From Kordia aestuariivivens (GTDB taxonomy: Bacteria; Bacteroidota; Bacteroidia; Flavobacteriales; Flavobacteriaceae): a stretch of DNA of 64,000 nucleotides. This document shows positions 52,420 to 61,486 of this stretch, piece by piece. Within the stretch, counting starts at the first letter, position 1. Each line of letters starts with the position of its first letter. The DNA lies in the NCBI RefSeq assembly GCF_014397005.1, contig NZ_JACGWS010000009.1, positions 62,001 through 126,000 on the forward strand, read 5' to 3'. The translations under genes and the position numbers were made by a program. The notes beneath the pieces are model-generated. The model worked only from the letters and a program-made list of their open reading frames with translations, did not search any database and was not told where the DNA came from.

Positions 52420-55085
52420 GATAGTTTCTGTTTTAAAAATTGTTGCCTCAAAACATACATCAAAAAGAAAAACAGCAATACCCAAAAATACGGTTCGCTC
52501 ATGCGGCGTGTCTCCAAACCTGCTTTTTCAGAATAATCGGCATTCATAATTTCTTCTTGTTTTCGCAACAAACGTTCTTCTTGTACTTTTGTTTCTAGTG
52601 AAATATATGTGGTGCTGTGCGTCAAGATATTTTGCGAAAAACTCTCACGTAAAGCACGCAACCAATGGTCTTTCTTTCGTGTCGGATTCAAATCGTTCAA
52701 ATCGTGAAATAATCGTAATTGCAAGGCATTCAAATACGGATTTCCTGAAAAATTGGGATTCAATGTTGCGGTGTCATCAAAACTTACCAATGAAGGTTGA
52801 TCGTTATTTTGGAGAAAACTCGATTGCCCATTTCTTGAGAATTCTACCAATTCTATCGTGGACGGAAGCTTCTTTTTCCAATGCGAATGTTCAATTAAAT
52901 TATGATACGGAAATGCTTTTTCTGTTTCCCATGAACTATACTTTCCCGTAAAACGATTGGCTAATGGCGCATACACAACGACATACGGAACGCGCCGTTG
53001 ATCGCGATGTGCATACTGAATTTGTGCAATTGCTTTTCGGTAATTAAACCCAGATTCTTTCGGGTTCGTTTTGGTACCCCAATTGACATCAGCATCAACA
53101 TACAAAATAGTTGCTTGCTGTTTAACATCAAATGATAATTGTGAAAAATCTTCTTCAAATTGCGCTCTGAACGGTTCGCCTATGGTTGTATTATCGACTA
53201 AAAAATAATACGTTACTGGAGCTTCTATTTTTGGCAACGTTTCCTTAATATTACTCGGAACATAAAACGTATTCGGACTCAATTCGGTTACGTTTTGCGC
53301 TAGCGGTTCTACATCAATTGCAATAGGCGTATGATTGATAGAAAAGTTGACAGGCGTTCTGTGATACAGCGTAAAACCTGATGTGCGCGTTTCATCTTTC
53401 TTAAAAGGAAAAATCTTCAAAGAAATCACATCATCATACAAATACTGCAAAATTCCAGGATCGCGCCGTTGATTGGTAATCTGTTCGTAAATCCAATTGG
53501 CAGCTTTCTTTTCGGCTAAAATCCCGAACGTTCTGCGACCTTCAATGTCCAAATAATAATCAGAAATAAACACATCTTTTGGCAAGGCAAATTCGCTTCT
53601 AAATTCGCGCATGCCTTTGCTATTCATGTTTGTAATGGCTAAATGCAATTGTGTTTTATAAAAATCGCCTTTAGCAACATATTCAGTTTCGTAGGTGTAT
53701 TTTACGGTTGCATTCAAACGTTCAGGCGGACGATAGCCCGACCAAGGAAATGTTTGTTGTCCTAAGAATAAACGTTGAATTTCTTTTGTTTTTTGGTGTG
53801 ATACTTGCAAATTATCAAACACATACCAATCGTAAAAAAGTGATAAAATAGGCAAACGTTGCTCTGGATTTTCAATAGAAAGTCTACGATTTCCTTTGTG
53901 CATTTCTCTAAAAATATATTCAATCTTTTTAACATCATAATCTGTATAGGTTGTATCTGAAGCGTCAAATTCATGCGTTTCCGCGATTAATTCGTTGAGG
54001 TAATCTCTATGATTTGCACAAAATCCAACATAGCTTACAGGAAGCAATAACAAGCAAGCGATACTTAAAATGATCACTTTATTTTTGCTGTATTCCTTTA
54101 AAATTAAAGGCAATTGTTTTGACATGATTTGATACTGTAATAACAGCAACACAATTGGCGTTAACATCAAAATTCCTGCACCAAAAACGATCAATGCTAC
54201 AAAAGAAAGTGGTACAAAAGGCAAGAAGATAACGAAGAAATACAACACAATCGGAATGCCAAAACTGGCGCATAAAAAACCGATAAATTTTGCTAAAACG
54301 GAATCCATCAACAGTAATGTGAGACCAATTACATTTATGGCAAATGCGATGTAAATTAAAGTATAATTAAAGTTTCCAAACAATTCAAAATTTACATTCA
54401 AAGCCAATCCGACATACGGAAAAATCAATCCGAAAAGCAACACCATAAACGGATGTTTTGCTTTCAGGTTTTTCCCAACCATATTTCCCAATACAAAACG
54501 CAAAAAGAAAAATAGAAAAGCCGTAATGGCAATGCATACAGTTATTTTGGTCACAAATATTTCTAAACCATGATATCCTATTGTACGATTTCCAAAAATT
54601 GGAATAATGGCAATTACAAAAATGTACATGACAAACGGAACAAGAATAGCTGAACCCAAATTTTTCAAGTTGGATGAAAGTGTTCCATCCGGGCGAAAAT
54701 ATTTATAAATAAGATCAAGAATTGCATGAAAAATAGCGGGAATCGTCAAATACAACGGAATAATTTCGTAATTAACGCTGCTCGATTTTATGCGTGGAAT
54801 GCCTCTAAAAAGATTCGATTCATACAACCAAAAAAGAAAAACTGCGTAACAAAGTATAATAGCGCAGGGCAAAATCCAATTTTTGATTTTTTGTGTTACT
54901 TCGAGAATAATTAATCCTGAAAATAACACAATTAAAATACCCCAACAAGTCGCTAAGCCTGAAAAATTAAACGTGTTTCCTTCGGGCGAATTGAATGCAT
55001 TGTATAGCAGCCAACCCAAAAATAATTGCGGTAAAAGTAAGGATATAACATATCCGAGTGTTTTATGTAGTTTGAGTGGTAACAT
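52416..55085 (-). CDS. XrtN-system VIT-domain protein
   Basis: The 889-residue membrane protein has about ten N-terminal helices (to about residue 360) and a large extracytoplasmic part with a VIT-like domain (about 440-610, including VKYTYETEYVAKGDFYKTQLHLAI and RTFGILAEKKAANWIYEQI). A vWA-like region follows (ILYVDADVNWG), and the C terminus has a final helix (FWVLLFFFLMYVL). This matches the VIT protein paired with exosortase N. It overlaps the xrtN gene by 23 bases. It probably acts as a partner in XrtN-dependent sorting or surface processing. Confidence 0.8.
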   Translation of the reverse strand: MLPLKLHKTLGYVISLLLPQLFLGWLLYNAFNSPEGNTFNFSGLATCWGILIVLFSGLIILEVTQKIKNWILPCAIILCYAVFLFWLYESNLFRGIPRIKSSSVNYEIIPLYLTIPAIFHAILDLIYKYFRPDGTLSSNLKNLGSAILVPFVMYIFVIAIIPIFGNRTIGYHGLEIFVTKITVCIAITAFLFFFLRFVLGNMVGKNLKAKHPFMVLLFGLIFPYVGLALNVNFELFGNFNYTLIYIAFAINVIGLTLLLMDSVLAKFIGFLCASFGIPIVLYFFVIFLPFVPLSFVALIVFGAGILMLTPIVLLLLQYQIMSKQLPLILKEYSKNKVIILSIACLLLLPVSYVGFCANHRDYLNELIAETHEFDASDTTYTDYDVKKIEYIFREMHKGNRRLSIENPEQRLPILSLFYDWYVFDNLQVSHQKTKEIQRLFLGQQTFPWSGYRPPERLNATVKYTYETEYVAKGDFYKTQLHLAITNMNSKGMREFRSEFALPKDVFISDYYLDIEGRRTFGILAEKKAANWIYEQITNQRRDPGILQYLYDDVISLKIFPFKKDETRTSGFTLYHRTPVNFSINHTPIAIDVEPLAQNVTELSPNTFYVPSNIKETLPKIEAPVTYYFLVDNTTIGEPFRAQFEEDFSQLSFDVKQQATILYVDADVNWGTKTNPKESGFNYRKAIAQIQYAHRDQRRVPYVVVYAPLANRFTGKYSSWETEKAFPYHNLIEHSHWKKKLPSTIELVEFSRNGQSSFLQNNDQPSLVSFDDTATLNPNFSGNPYLNALQLRLFHDLNDLNPTRKKDHWLRALRESFSQNILTHSTTYISLETKVQEERLLRKQEEIMNADYSEKAGLETRRMSEPYFWVLLFFFLMYVLRQQFLKQKLS

Positions 55086-55572
55086 GTTTTGGTGAGATAA
55101 AATGATTTATAATAAGTAAGATGAAAATGTATAAAATGCTTCCGAGTGCTAAATGCGCATCTTTTGGATCAATAAACTGGTTCGTCCATTCCCATTCGGC
55201 TAATTTCATAGCGCTGATAATTCGTGTGGTATTTGCTAAAATCATGATGAGATAACTGCAAATTCCTAAAAAAGTGACACGCAAAATTGTATTTCTAATG
55301 GATTGAAACGTGCACAGTTTGAAACATAAAAAAGCAACACAGATAATAAAAAAGTTTCCGCCTGCACATGATTTTTCAATCACAATTCCGATTGGTGAAC
55401 TAAAACCAATAGCATCAATCCACTCAAAAGAAGTCTTTGTAAATACTTCCACAAATGGAATCATTGGATACATAAACCATTTCAAAGCGTTTACGGTTGC
55501 AACGCTATACAAAGCTTTCAAGCATAAAATTAACCCGAGAATAAAGCCGATTTTTTGATATGTTTTGTTCAT
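55063..55572 (-). CDS. xrtN: Exosortase N
   Basis: The protein has about 169 residues and multiple helices, with the exosortase catalytic triad: Cys in IEKSCAGGNFFIICV, Arg in NTTRIISAMKLA and His in KDAHLALGSILYI. It belongs to the XrtN group, which processes C-terminal sorting signals at the inner membrane of Bacteroidota. The start is at 55572 (MNKTYQKIGF), since the upstream extension to 55638 is unlikely. The target proteins are not evident in this window. Confidence 0.85.
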   Translation of the reverse strand: MNKTYQKIGFILGLILCLKALYSVATVNALKWFMYPMIPFVEVFTKTSFEWIDAIGFSSPIGIVIEKSCAGGNFFIICVAFLCFKLCTFQSIRNTILRVTFLGICSYLIMILANTTRIISAMKLAEWEWTNQFIDPKDAHLALGSILYIFILLIINHFISPKHVTTQTT

Positions 55573-55642
55573 TTTGCAATAGTTTAAAAGCTTAATATTG
55601 AGATGTTTAATCATTATTTTACTTGAAATAATAAACAATCAT

Positions 55643-55954
55643 TTAAGGAACATTATAACTCACAATCACACAGGCGTAACACAAACCAATGGGCACGTTT
55701 ATAATCATGAGGAGCAATGATTTTAAGATTTTTTTGCGTTTCAGTTCGCTATGCATAAAAGTGATGAGCAGTGTAAAAAACAAGATGCTATTTACTAGTA
55801 TTGCCATCAACATATAATAAATGCCATAATCTAAAATGGTATGTGCGCCAGAAAAATATAAATAGGCAATTAGTAAAAAAGTTCCGCCTAAAAAGCTCAA
55901 AATCGCAGTGATTTTTGCAGCTTTCAATAATTGATATAAAAAGGTAATATTCAT
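55643..55954 (-). CDS. Small membrane protein upstream of xrtN
   Basis: The 103-residue protein has three hydrophobic helices and starts with MNITFLYQLLKAAKITAILSF. The open frame reaches back to 56050, but the extension is charged and unlikely. It is the first gene of the XrtN transcription unit. No family recognised. Confidence 0.6.
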   Translation of the reverse strand: MNITFLYQLLKAAKITAILSFLGGTFLLIAYLYFSGAHTILDYGIYYMLMAILVNSILFFTLLITFMHSELKRKKILKSLLLMIINVPIGLCYACVIVSYNVP

Positions 55955-56067
55955 TGTTATTTTTTTTGAAATTGAATTTGAAGGATGAAAACGAAACCCG
56001 AACTTTTCAGCACTCGAATCCCAAAAAGTCAGGAATCGTTTTCTCACCAAACTAACTGTTTTTTGAG

Positions 56068-57480
56068 TTATGAGTTATGAGTTGTCAGTTTTGAGTTTTG
56101 AGTGAAGTCGAAGCCCCAATCAATCTTTCGAGACACAAACATTACAATTCCGAGAATCAAGAACAATCCGATACTTCCAACAAGCAACGCGTAGTTTTCC
56201 ATTTGAATAATTACGAAAATAAAACCATACAAAGCTGTTAATGAAGTTCCAATGAATACTGGAAATTTCCAGTTTTTTAAGATCGATTTCGAATAGAGTG
56301 TAATCATCACAATGACGGCAGTTCCTGCAATGAGATATGCTTTTAAGAAACTACTATGTTCCGAAATGGAAATCAACAACGTATAAAACATCACGAGTGC
56401 AATTCCGATCATTAAATACTGAAACGGATGAATCGGAATTTTGCTTAATGTTTGAATGAGGAAGAAGACTAAAAACGTCAATCCAATCACTAAAAAACCA
56501 TATTTCGCCGAGCGTTCACTCTTTTGATATTCGTCCAACGGAATGATAAATTCGGTTCCAAACGCGTATTGATTCAAATTTGGTAGCACTTTAAAAAACT
56601 GTTGCGAAAATGAACGATTCGTATTCAAAAGTTTCCAATTCGCTTCAAATCCGCCATTTTCGGTTTCTCTTTCGCTTTGTGTGATAAAATTTCCAGCATG
56701 TTTGGGATCTTTCCAATCAGACTTCATCTGAACATTTGTTACTTTTCCAATTGGGATAAACTGAATACTTTTACTACCATTATACATGAGTTTAAAATTG
56801 AACGAGCGATCTGCTGTCTTTGGAATATCAGCCAATGCAATAAATGAACTTTCGAGTTCTTCCAACTTCGTATGCGATTTATTAATTGTATTAAAATTGG
56901 TTTCAAAACCATATTCGTTTCCGTTTAAGTTTAGTTTAACTTCACTTTTCAAACCTTTCAAATTGGTGGTTTTAATCAATAAGGTTGCTTTTTCCCAAAC
57001 AATGTCAGCGTCAGCAATTGATTTTGATGAAAAATCTGGTGTTTCAAAAGTTCCCGAAGCGGCAATATCAGAGGTGAAAACTGCGGTTTCAAAGTTGTTT
57101 CGCTTTTTTGAAGATGCTTTCACGTCAGCTGTAATGTCTAACTTCTTAGGGAAAAAATAGGCGTATTTTATAATCGTACGATTTTCTTTAAACGTTTCTT
57201 TCATTTCCTCATTATACTTCACGGTTTCTTCGTAGGTTTTGTACGGAACTTTTAAAATAGGTCCATAGAGTAGAATGGAATTTCCCCACTTGTCATTCAA
57301 TTCGCTCACAACACCTTGTTGTCTGATTTCACGTTCTTTAATCAATTTTTGAATCAGCGTAAGCGGAATCATAAGTAATAAAATTAATGCGCCCATCATC
57401 AGCATACGTGCTGTGATAGAGGTTTTGAACCAATTTGCAACTTTGGTGCCGTTGTTTTTTTCTGTTTGATGTGTTTCCAT
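56068..57480 (-). CDS. creD: CreD-family inner-membrane protein
   Basis: The 470-residue protein starts with a transmembrane helix (ARMLMMGALILLLMIPLTLI), then a long periplasmic domain with GNSILLYGPILKVPYKTYEE and ending in FGTEFIIPLDEYQKSERSAKYGFLVIGLTFL, and a cluster of C-terminal helices, the CreD/Cet family layout. CreD proteins are linked to envelope integrity and colicin or beta-lactam response. The downstream neighbours on this strand are the XrtN-cluster genes, and the regulator genes lie upstream, so the regulator at 57665 probably controls it. Confidence 0.9.
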   Translation of the reverse strand: METHQTEKNNGTKVANWFKTSITARMLMMGALILLLMIPLTLIQKLIKEREIRQQGVVSELNDKWGNSILLYGPILKVPYKTYEETVKYNEEMKETFKENRTIIKYAYFFPKKLDITADVKASSKKRNNFETAVFTSDIAASGTFETPDFSSKSIADADIVWEKATLLIKTTNLKGLKSEVKLNLNGNEYGFETNFNTINKSHTKLEELESSFIALADIPKTADRSFNFKLMYNGSKSIQFIPIGKVTNVQMKSDWKDPKHAGNFITQSERETENGGFEANWKLLNTNRSFSQQFFKVLPNLNQYAFGTEFIIPLDEYQKSERSAKYGFLVIGLTFLVFFLIQTLSKIPIHPFQYLMIGIALVMFYTLLISISEHSSFLKAYLIAGTAVIVMITLYSKSILKNWKFPVFIGTSLTALYGFIFVIIQMENYALLVGSIGLFLILGIVMFVSRKIDWGFDFTQNSKLTTHNS

Positions 57481-57664
57481 TTTTTTTGTTAGTTTTTAAA
57501 GTACTTTGAAATTCAAAGTTGATAGATAAAAAAAAGATTTTACTAAGTTGCTAGGAGTGAAGTCTAGCGTTTTTGTTTGTACAAAGTACCGTGTTTTTTT
57601 GTGTCTTATTCGTGATCATTTAGTAAGTGTTTGTATTGAATTAGTATGTGTTATGATTTTTATA

Positions 57665-57961
57665 TTATTCGCTCTTTCTAATCAATTGTTCCAACGCTTC
57701 AATATGTTTTTTAAATTCTAGTTTTCCCAAAGGTGTTGCGCTGTAACGTGTATTTGGCTTTCGCCCGATAAATTGTTTCTCAACCTTTATATATTCAACC
57801 TTTTCCAGGGCTTTCGCGTGGCTCGCCAAATTTCCATCTGTAATAGACAGTAATTCTTTGAGCATTTTAAAATCGGCAAACTCATTCACCATCAGAATGG
57901 ACATAATGCCCAAACGAATTCGGTGATCAAAAGCTTTATTAATATTTGTGATAATACTCAA
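57665..57961 (-). CDS. Winged-helix regulator of the CreD module
   Basis: The 98-residue protein has a winged-helix DNA-binding fold (FDHRIRLGIMSILMVNEFADFKMLKELLSITDGNLASHAKALE pattern; key parts LGIMSILM, LKELLSITDGNL, YIKVEKQFIGRKPNTRYSATPLG). It resembles the HTH_34/PadR-ArsR-like regulators found beside creD in Bacteroidota. Its gene is 5 bases from the membrane-protein gene upstream, forming a unit with it. Confidence 0.8.
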   Translation of the reverse strand: MSIITNINKAFDHRIRLGIMSILMVNEFADFKMLKELLSITDGNLASHAKALEKVEYIKVEKQFIGRKPNTRYSATPLGKLEFKKHIEALEQLIRKSE

Positions 57962-57966
57962 AATGA

Positions 57967-58605
57967 TTATTTAGTGGTTCGTTCAATTAAAATATACATC
58001 AATCCGCCGTAAACGATGTGAAATACACCAAAACCAACTGCCCAAAAATACAAACCGTATCCAATATATTGTGTGGCAATCAATCCTAAAATGATGTTGG
58101 CAATTCCTAAATATTTAACATGTCCGAGTGTAAATTTACTTGCGTTGACACAAGCCAATCCGTAAAAAATAAGTGTTACAGGCGCAATCAGTCCAACCAA
58201 TCCTTTTTGAAGAATAATTAAAGCGAAAACTCCTCCAGTTACTAACGGAATTAAAAAGTTGATCAATAGTTTGAAAGCTGCTTTATCAAACATTTTCTCG
58301 CCGTTTTTTCGTGCTTTTCGTTGTGTTAAAACGATTCCTGTAACAATTGCTAGTAGAATAACAATGGCGGCAATTACTAATAATTTTGTGGTAACATCAC
58401 TAGTTTCTGTATAGCGTCCGCCTTCAAGAAACCGATTGTTTACGTTGTATGCAGACATAATTTCTTGTCGTGCAAACCAGGCGCCAATTAAGGCATAAAT
58501 CCCAGCGAGAATTCCCGAAAGTCCACTCAAAGAAATGAACCGAGATGATTTATTCATGAGATTTTTAATCTCCTTAATATCGTTTAAATAGTCTGATGAT
58601 GTCAT
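57967..58605 (-). CDS. Membrane protein of the CreD module
   Basis: The 212-residue protein has five or six transmembrane helices with short loops and a cytosolic N terminus (DIKEIKNLMNKSSRFISLSGLSGILAG). The family is not named here but similar proteins precede the creD-linked winged-helix regulators in Flavobacteria. It lies 5 bases upstream of the regulator gene. Confidence 0.7.
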   Translation of the reverse strand: MTSSDYLNDIKEIKNLMNKSSRFISLSGLSGILAGIYALIGAWFARQEIMSAYNVNNRFLEGGRYTETSDVTTKLLVIAAIVILLAIVTGIVLTQRKARKNGEKMFDKAAFKLLINFLIPLVTGGVFALIILQKGLVGLIAPVTLIFYGLACVNASKFTLGHVKYLGIANIILGLIATQYIGYGLYFWAVGFGVFHIVYGGLMYILIERTTK

Positions 58606-58731
58606 AGTAAAGCACTTTGAAATACAAAGTAAAATAAAAAGTATGACATGTGCAAGAAAAAATAGTTTTTTAGATACTAATTAATTAGAATCATTTCCAT
58701 AACTTTAAAGACTTAACTTAAAACAAACTAC

Positions 58732-60015
58732 TTGAATAAAGTTTTAAAATATCTTAAAGATATTGGCCGATTAGAACCTTTTGAAATTAAGAACAGTAGC
58801 TTTACGTTCGCGCTTGCCGGTCCTAGTACATATATTTATGTAATGATCATGTTGTATTACAACCCTGATCTCATAATTCCATACCGCGGTGAAATTGTAT
58901 TTTCTGTATTGTTTGTAGTTGTAGGATTGATACCGTATTTGAAAAGCAAATTTTTAAATGAAAACTATGGCTGGGTTACGTTCATCAGTTTAATTATTTT
59001 TCAATATTATCTTACCTATACAACAGCACTCAACAATTTCTCTTTAGATTATTTGTTAGTGACGTATGTCTTTATTTTTGGATCTGTGTTGCTATTGAGC
59101 AATCGGTTACTTGTCATTATTTTCAGTGCTTCACAGCTGATTCATTTGGCGTATCGTGTGTATTATTCTGAGTTAGATCGGATGTCTGAAAGTGCAATTT
59201 TAGTATCGATGAGCACCATTTTTATATTTTCTTTTTTGGTGATGAATGGTTTAATTCGATATAGAAGAAACCTAGAAGCTGTCAATGTAGAATTGGAAAA
59301 TAGAATTCAAGAACGTACACTCGATTTGGAAAATAGAGCCAAAGAATTACTCCGAAAGAATAAAGATTTAGAAGAGTTTGCGTATGTAGTTTCACATGAT
59401 TTAAAACGTCCGTTGCGTAATATTTATACGTTAACAGATTGGTTGACCGATGATGATGAGTATGAATTTAACGAAGAAGCCAATCAAAGTTTGCGACTTA
59501 TTAAAGAGCAAGTGACACAAATGGACTTGTTGGTAGAAGGAATTTTGAATTATTCCTTGCAAATGGATAAAGAGCAAGTTGTAAATACCGTTGATGCGCA
59601 AGCGTTGATCAAACGTATTATTACGGTAAATTCTACTGAAACGATTGACATCACGCTTAAAGAACGCTTGCCAAAAGTATCATTTAATGAATCGCAATTG
59701 TTGCAAGTATTTCAAAATTTAATTCAGAATGCCATTAAACACAACGATAAAAAATTGGTAGAAATTCATATTGGGTATAAAAAAATGAAAGTTGGACATC
59801 AATTTTCAATACAAGATAATGGACCGGGAATCGAGAAGAAATATCACGGTAAAATCTTTGAATTATTCCAAAGACTTCAAATAAACACAGAAATAGATTC
59901 TATTGGAATCGGTTTGGCATTGGTAAAGAAAATCATTGAGCGAAACGGCGGAAATATTTATGTAGAAAGTGAACTAGGCAAAGGAACAACGTTTGTTTTT
60001 ACCATTCCAGCGTAA
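58732..60015 (+). CDS. Sensor histidine kinase 1 of a tandem pair, TTG start
   Basis: The 427-residue protein has six N-terminal transmembrane helices (about 20-185), a coiled coil, a dimerisation box with His222 in VVSHDLKRPLR, and a HATPase domain (QNLIQNAIKHND, DNGPGIEKKYH, GIGLALVKKIIE). The start is a TTG at 58732, and the N terminus MNKVLKYLKDIGRLEPFEIKNSS aligns with that of the ATG-started paralogue at 60043, which supports the call. The REC domain or partner is not seen nearby. TTG may reduce expression compared with its paralogue. Confidence 0.85.
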   Translation: MNKVLKYLKDIGRLEPFEIKNSSFTFALAGPSTYIYVMIMLYYNPDLIIPYRGEIVFSVLFVVVGLIPYLKSKFLNENYGWVTFISLIIFQYYLTYTTALNNFSLDYLLVTYVFIFGSVLLLSNRLLVIIFSASQLIHLAYRVYYSELDRMSESAILVSMSTIFIFSFLVMNGLIRYRRNLEAVNVELENRIQERTLDLENRAKELLRKNKDLEEFAYVVSHDLKRPLRNIYTLTDWLTDDDEYEFNEEANQSLRLIKEQVTQMDLLVEGILNYSLQMDKEQVVNTVDAQALIKRIITVNSTETIDITLKERLPKVSFNESQLLQVFQNLIQNAIKHNDKKLVEIHIGYKKMKVGHQFSIQDNGPGIEKKYHGKIFELFQRLQINTEIDSIGIGLALVKKIIERNGGNIYVESELGKGTTFVFTIPA

Positions 60016-60042
60016 GTTGTATAAAAGCTCCATAATTTCAAT

Positions 60043-61323
60043 ATGAACAGAAACGTATTTAAAAATCTTGGAAGGCTTGAGCCTTTTGAAATCAGGAATA
60101 GCAGCATTACGCTATGTCTTGGTGCGCCGAGTACGTTTATTTATCTGGAGATTATGAAATATTACAATCCAGATATTATCCTACCTTTTTATGGAAACAT
60201 CATCTTTGCAGTACTCTTTTTAATTGCGGGTATTTTGCCCAATTTAAAAAACAAATTCATCTTACAACACTACGGATGGTTTGTTTTTGCATCAACGATG
60301 GCATTTCAACATTACCTGACGTATGCAACCAATTTGAATAACTTTTCATTAGATTGTTTGCTCGTTTCTTATGTTTTCATATTTGGTTCTGTATTGTTAT
60401 TGAGCAATCGAATTTTAGTATTGATTTATAGTGCTTCAGAAGCATTGCATTTATCGTATTATGTATATTATTCCGATATAGATATTGCTGATAAAAGCAA
60501 TATTTTACTATCGCTATTCGTGATTTTTGTGTTTTCTTTTTTAGTTATGAACGGATTTATTCGGTATCGAAAAAAATTAGAAGGTATGAATATCAATCTG
60601 GAAGAAGTTGTGCAAAAACGTACGTTTGATCTTGAAATTAGAGCCAAAGAATTGCTTGAAAAGAATAAAGATTTAGAAGAGTTTGCCTATGTAGTTTCAC
60701 ACGATTTAAAACGTCCGTTGCGAAACATTTATACTTTAACAGATTGGCTTGGAGAAGATGAAGACGAACAATTTCATGGAAGTGCCGCCGAAAGTTTGCA
60801 ACAAATTAAACAGCAAGTAACACAAATGGATTTGTTGGTGGAAGGAATTCTGAATTATTCCTTGCAAATGGATGCGGAGCAAGAAGGAAAAGAAGTCAAT
60901 GTGCATACGTTAGTAAAGCGTATTATTAGCGCAAATACGTGCGAAGATGTGACCATTTCGATTGAAAAACGATTGCCTAGAGTCACCTTTAGCGAATCAA
61001 AATTGGTGCAGGTGTTTCAAAATTTAATTCAGAATGCTATCAAACATACAGATAAAAAACACGTAAAAATTTACATTGATTATAAAGCTACAAAGGCGGC
61101 ACATCTGTTTTCTGTGAGAGATAATGGTCCTGGAATTCATGAAAAATACCATAAAAAAATCTTTGAATTGTTTCAAAAACTACACGTTGATTCAGAAGTT
61201 GGAGCCATTGGAGTTGGCTTGGCATTGGTAAAGAAAATCATTGAGCGCAATGATGGTAAAATTTACGTAGAAAGTTCTGAAGGAAACGGCGCAGCATTTG
61301 TGTTTACTATTCCAAAACGATAG
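60043..61323 (+). CDS. Sensor histidine kinase 2 of a tandem pair
   Basis: The 426-residue paralogue starts with ATG at 60043 and has the same layout: N terminus MNRNVFKNLGRLEPFEIRNSS, six transmembrane helices, coiled coil, His220 in VVSHDLKRPLR, HATPase motifs QNLIQNAIKHTD, DNGPGIHEKYH and GVGLALVKKIIE. It lies 27 bases after the first gene, so both come from one message. The two may form heterodimers or sense related signals through the membrane domain. No response regulator is adjacent. Confidence 0.9.
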   Translation: MNRNVFKNLGRLEPFEIRNSSITLCLGAPSTFIYLEIMKYYNPDIILPFYGNIIFAVLFLIAGILPNLKNKFILQHYGWFVFASTMAFQHYLTYATNLNNFSLDCLLVSYVFIFGSVLLLSNRILVLIYSASEALHLSYYVYYSDIDIADKSNILLSLFVIFVFSFLVMNGFIRYRKKLEGMNINLEEVVQKRTFDLEIRAKELLEKNKDLEEFAYVVSHDLKRPLRNIYTLTDWLGEDEDEQFHGSAAESLQQIKQQVTQMDLLVEGILNYSLQMDAEQEGKEVNVHTLVKRIISANTCEDVTISIEKRLPRVTFSESKLVQVFQNLIQNAIKHTDKKHVKIYIDYKATKAAHLFSVRDNGPGIHEKYHKKIFELFQKLHVDSEVGAIGVGLALVKKIIERNDGKIYVESSEGNGAAFVFTIPKR

Positions 61324-61440
61324 TTTCGAGTTTGTGTAAAAAAAAATAAACATAAAAATCCTTTATACATTTACGCTCTCATGAAAGAATGTATTACACA
61401 ATTATAAAAATAAACATACGTTTATAAAATATAATTTTTC

Positions 61441-61448
61441 TATTTTTG
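61441..61448 (+). promoter_or_regulatory. Promoter -7 element of the TPR-AraC gene
   Basis: TATTTTTG fits TAnnTTTG exactly, 46 bases before the start codon. The same TATTTTTGAGTA is found upstream of the partial gene at 63902. Confidence 0.65.
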
Positions 61449-61486
61449 AGTATTCCCACAAAACTAAATTGCTATAAAACATATCT

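Noticed and set aside
52589-52951. 120-codon plus-strand frame opposite the VIT-domain gene.
   Set aside because: It is a shadow of the long minus-strand gene, with Cys/His/Asn-rich composition typical of antisense frames.
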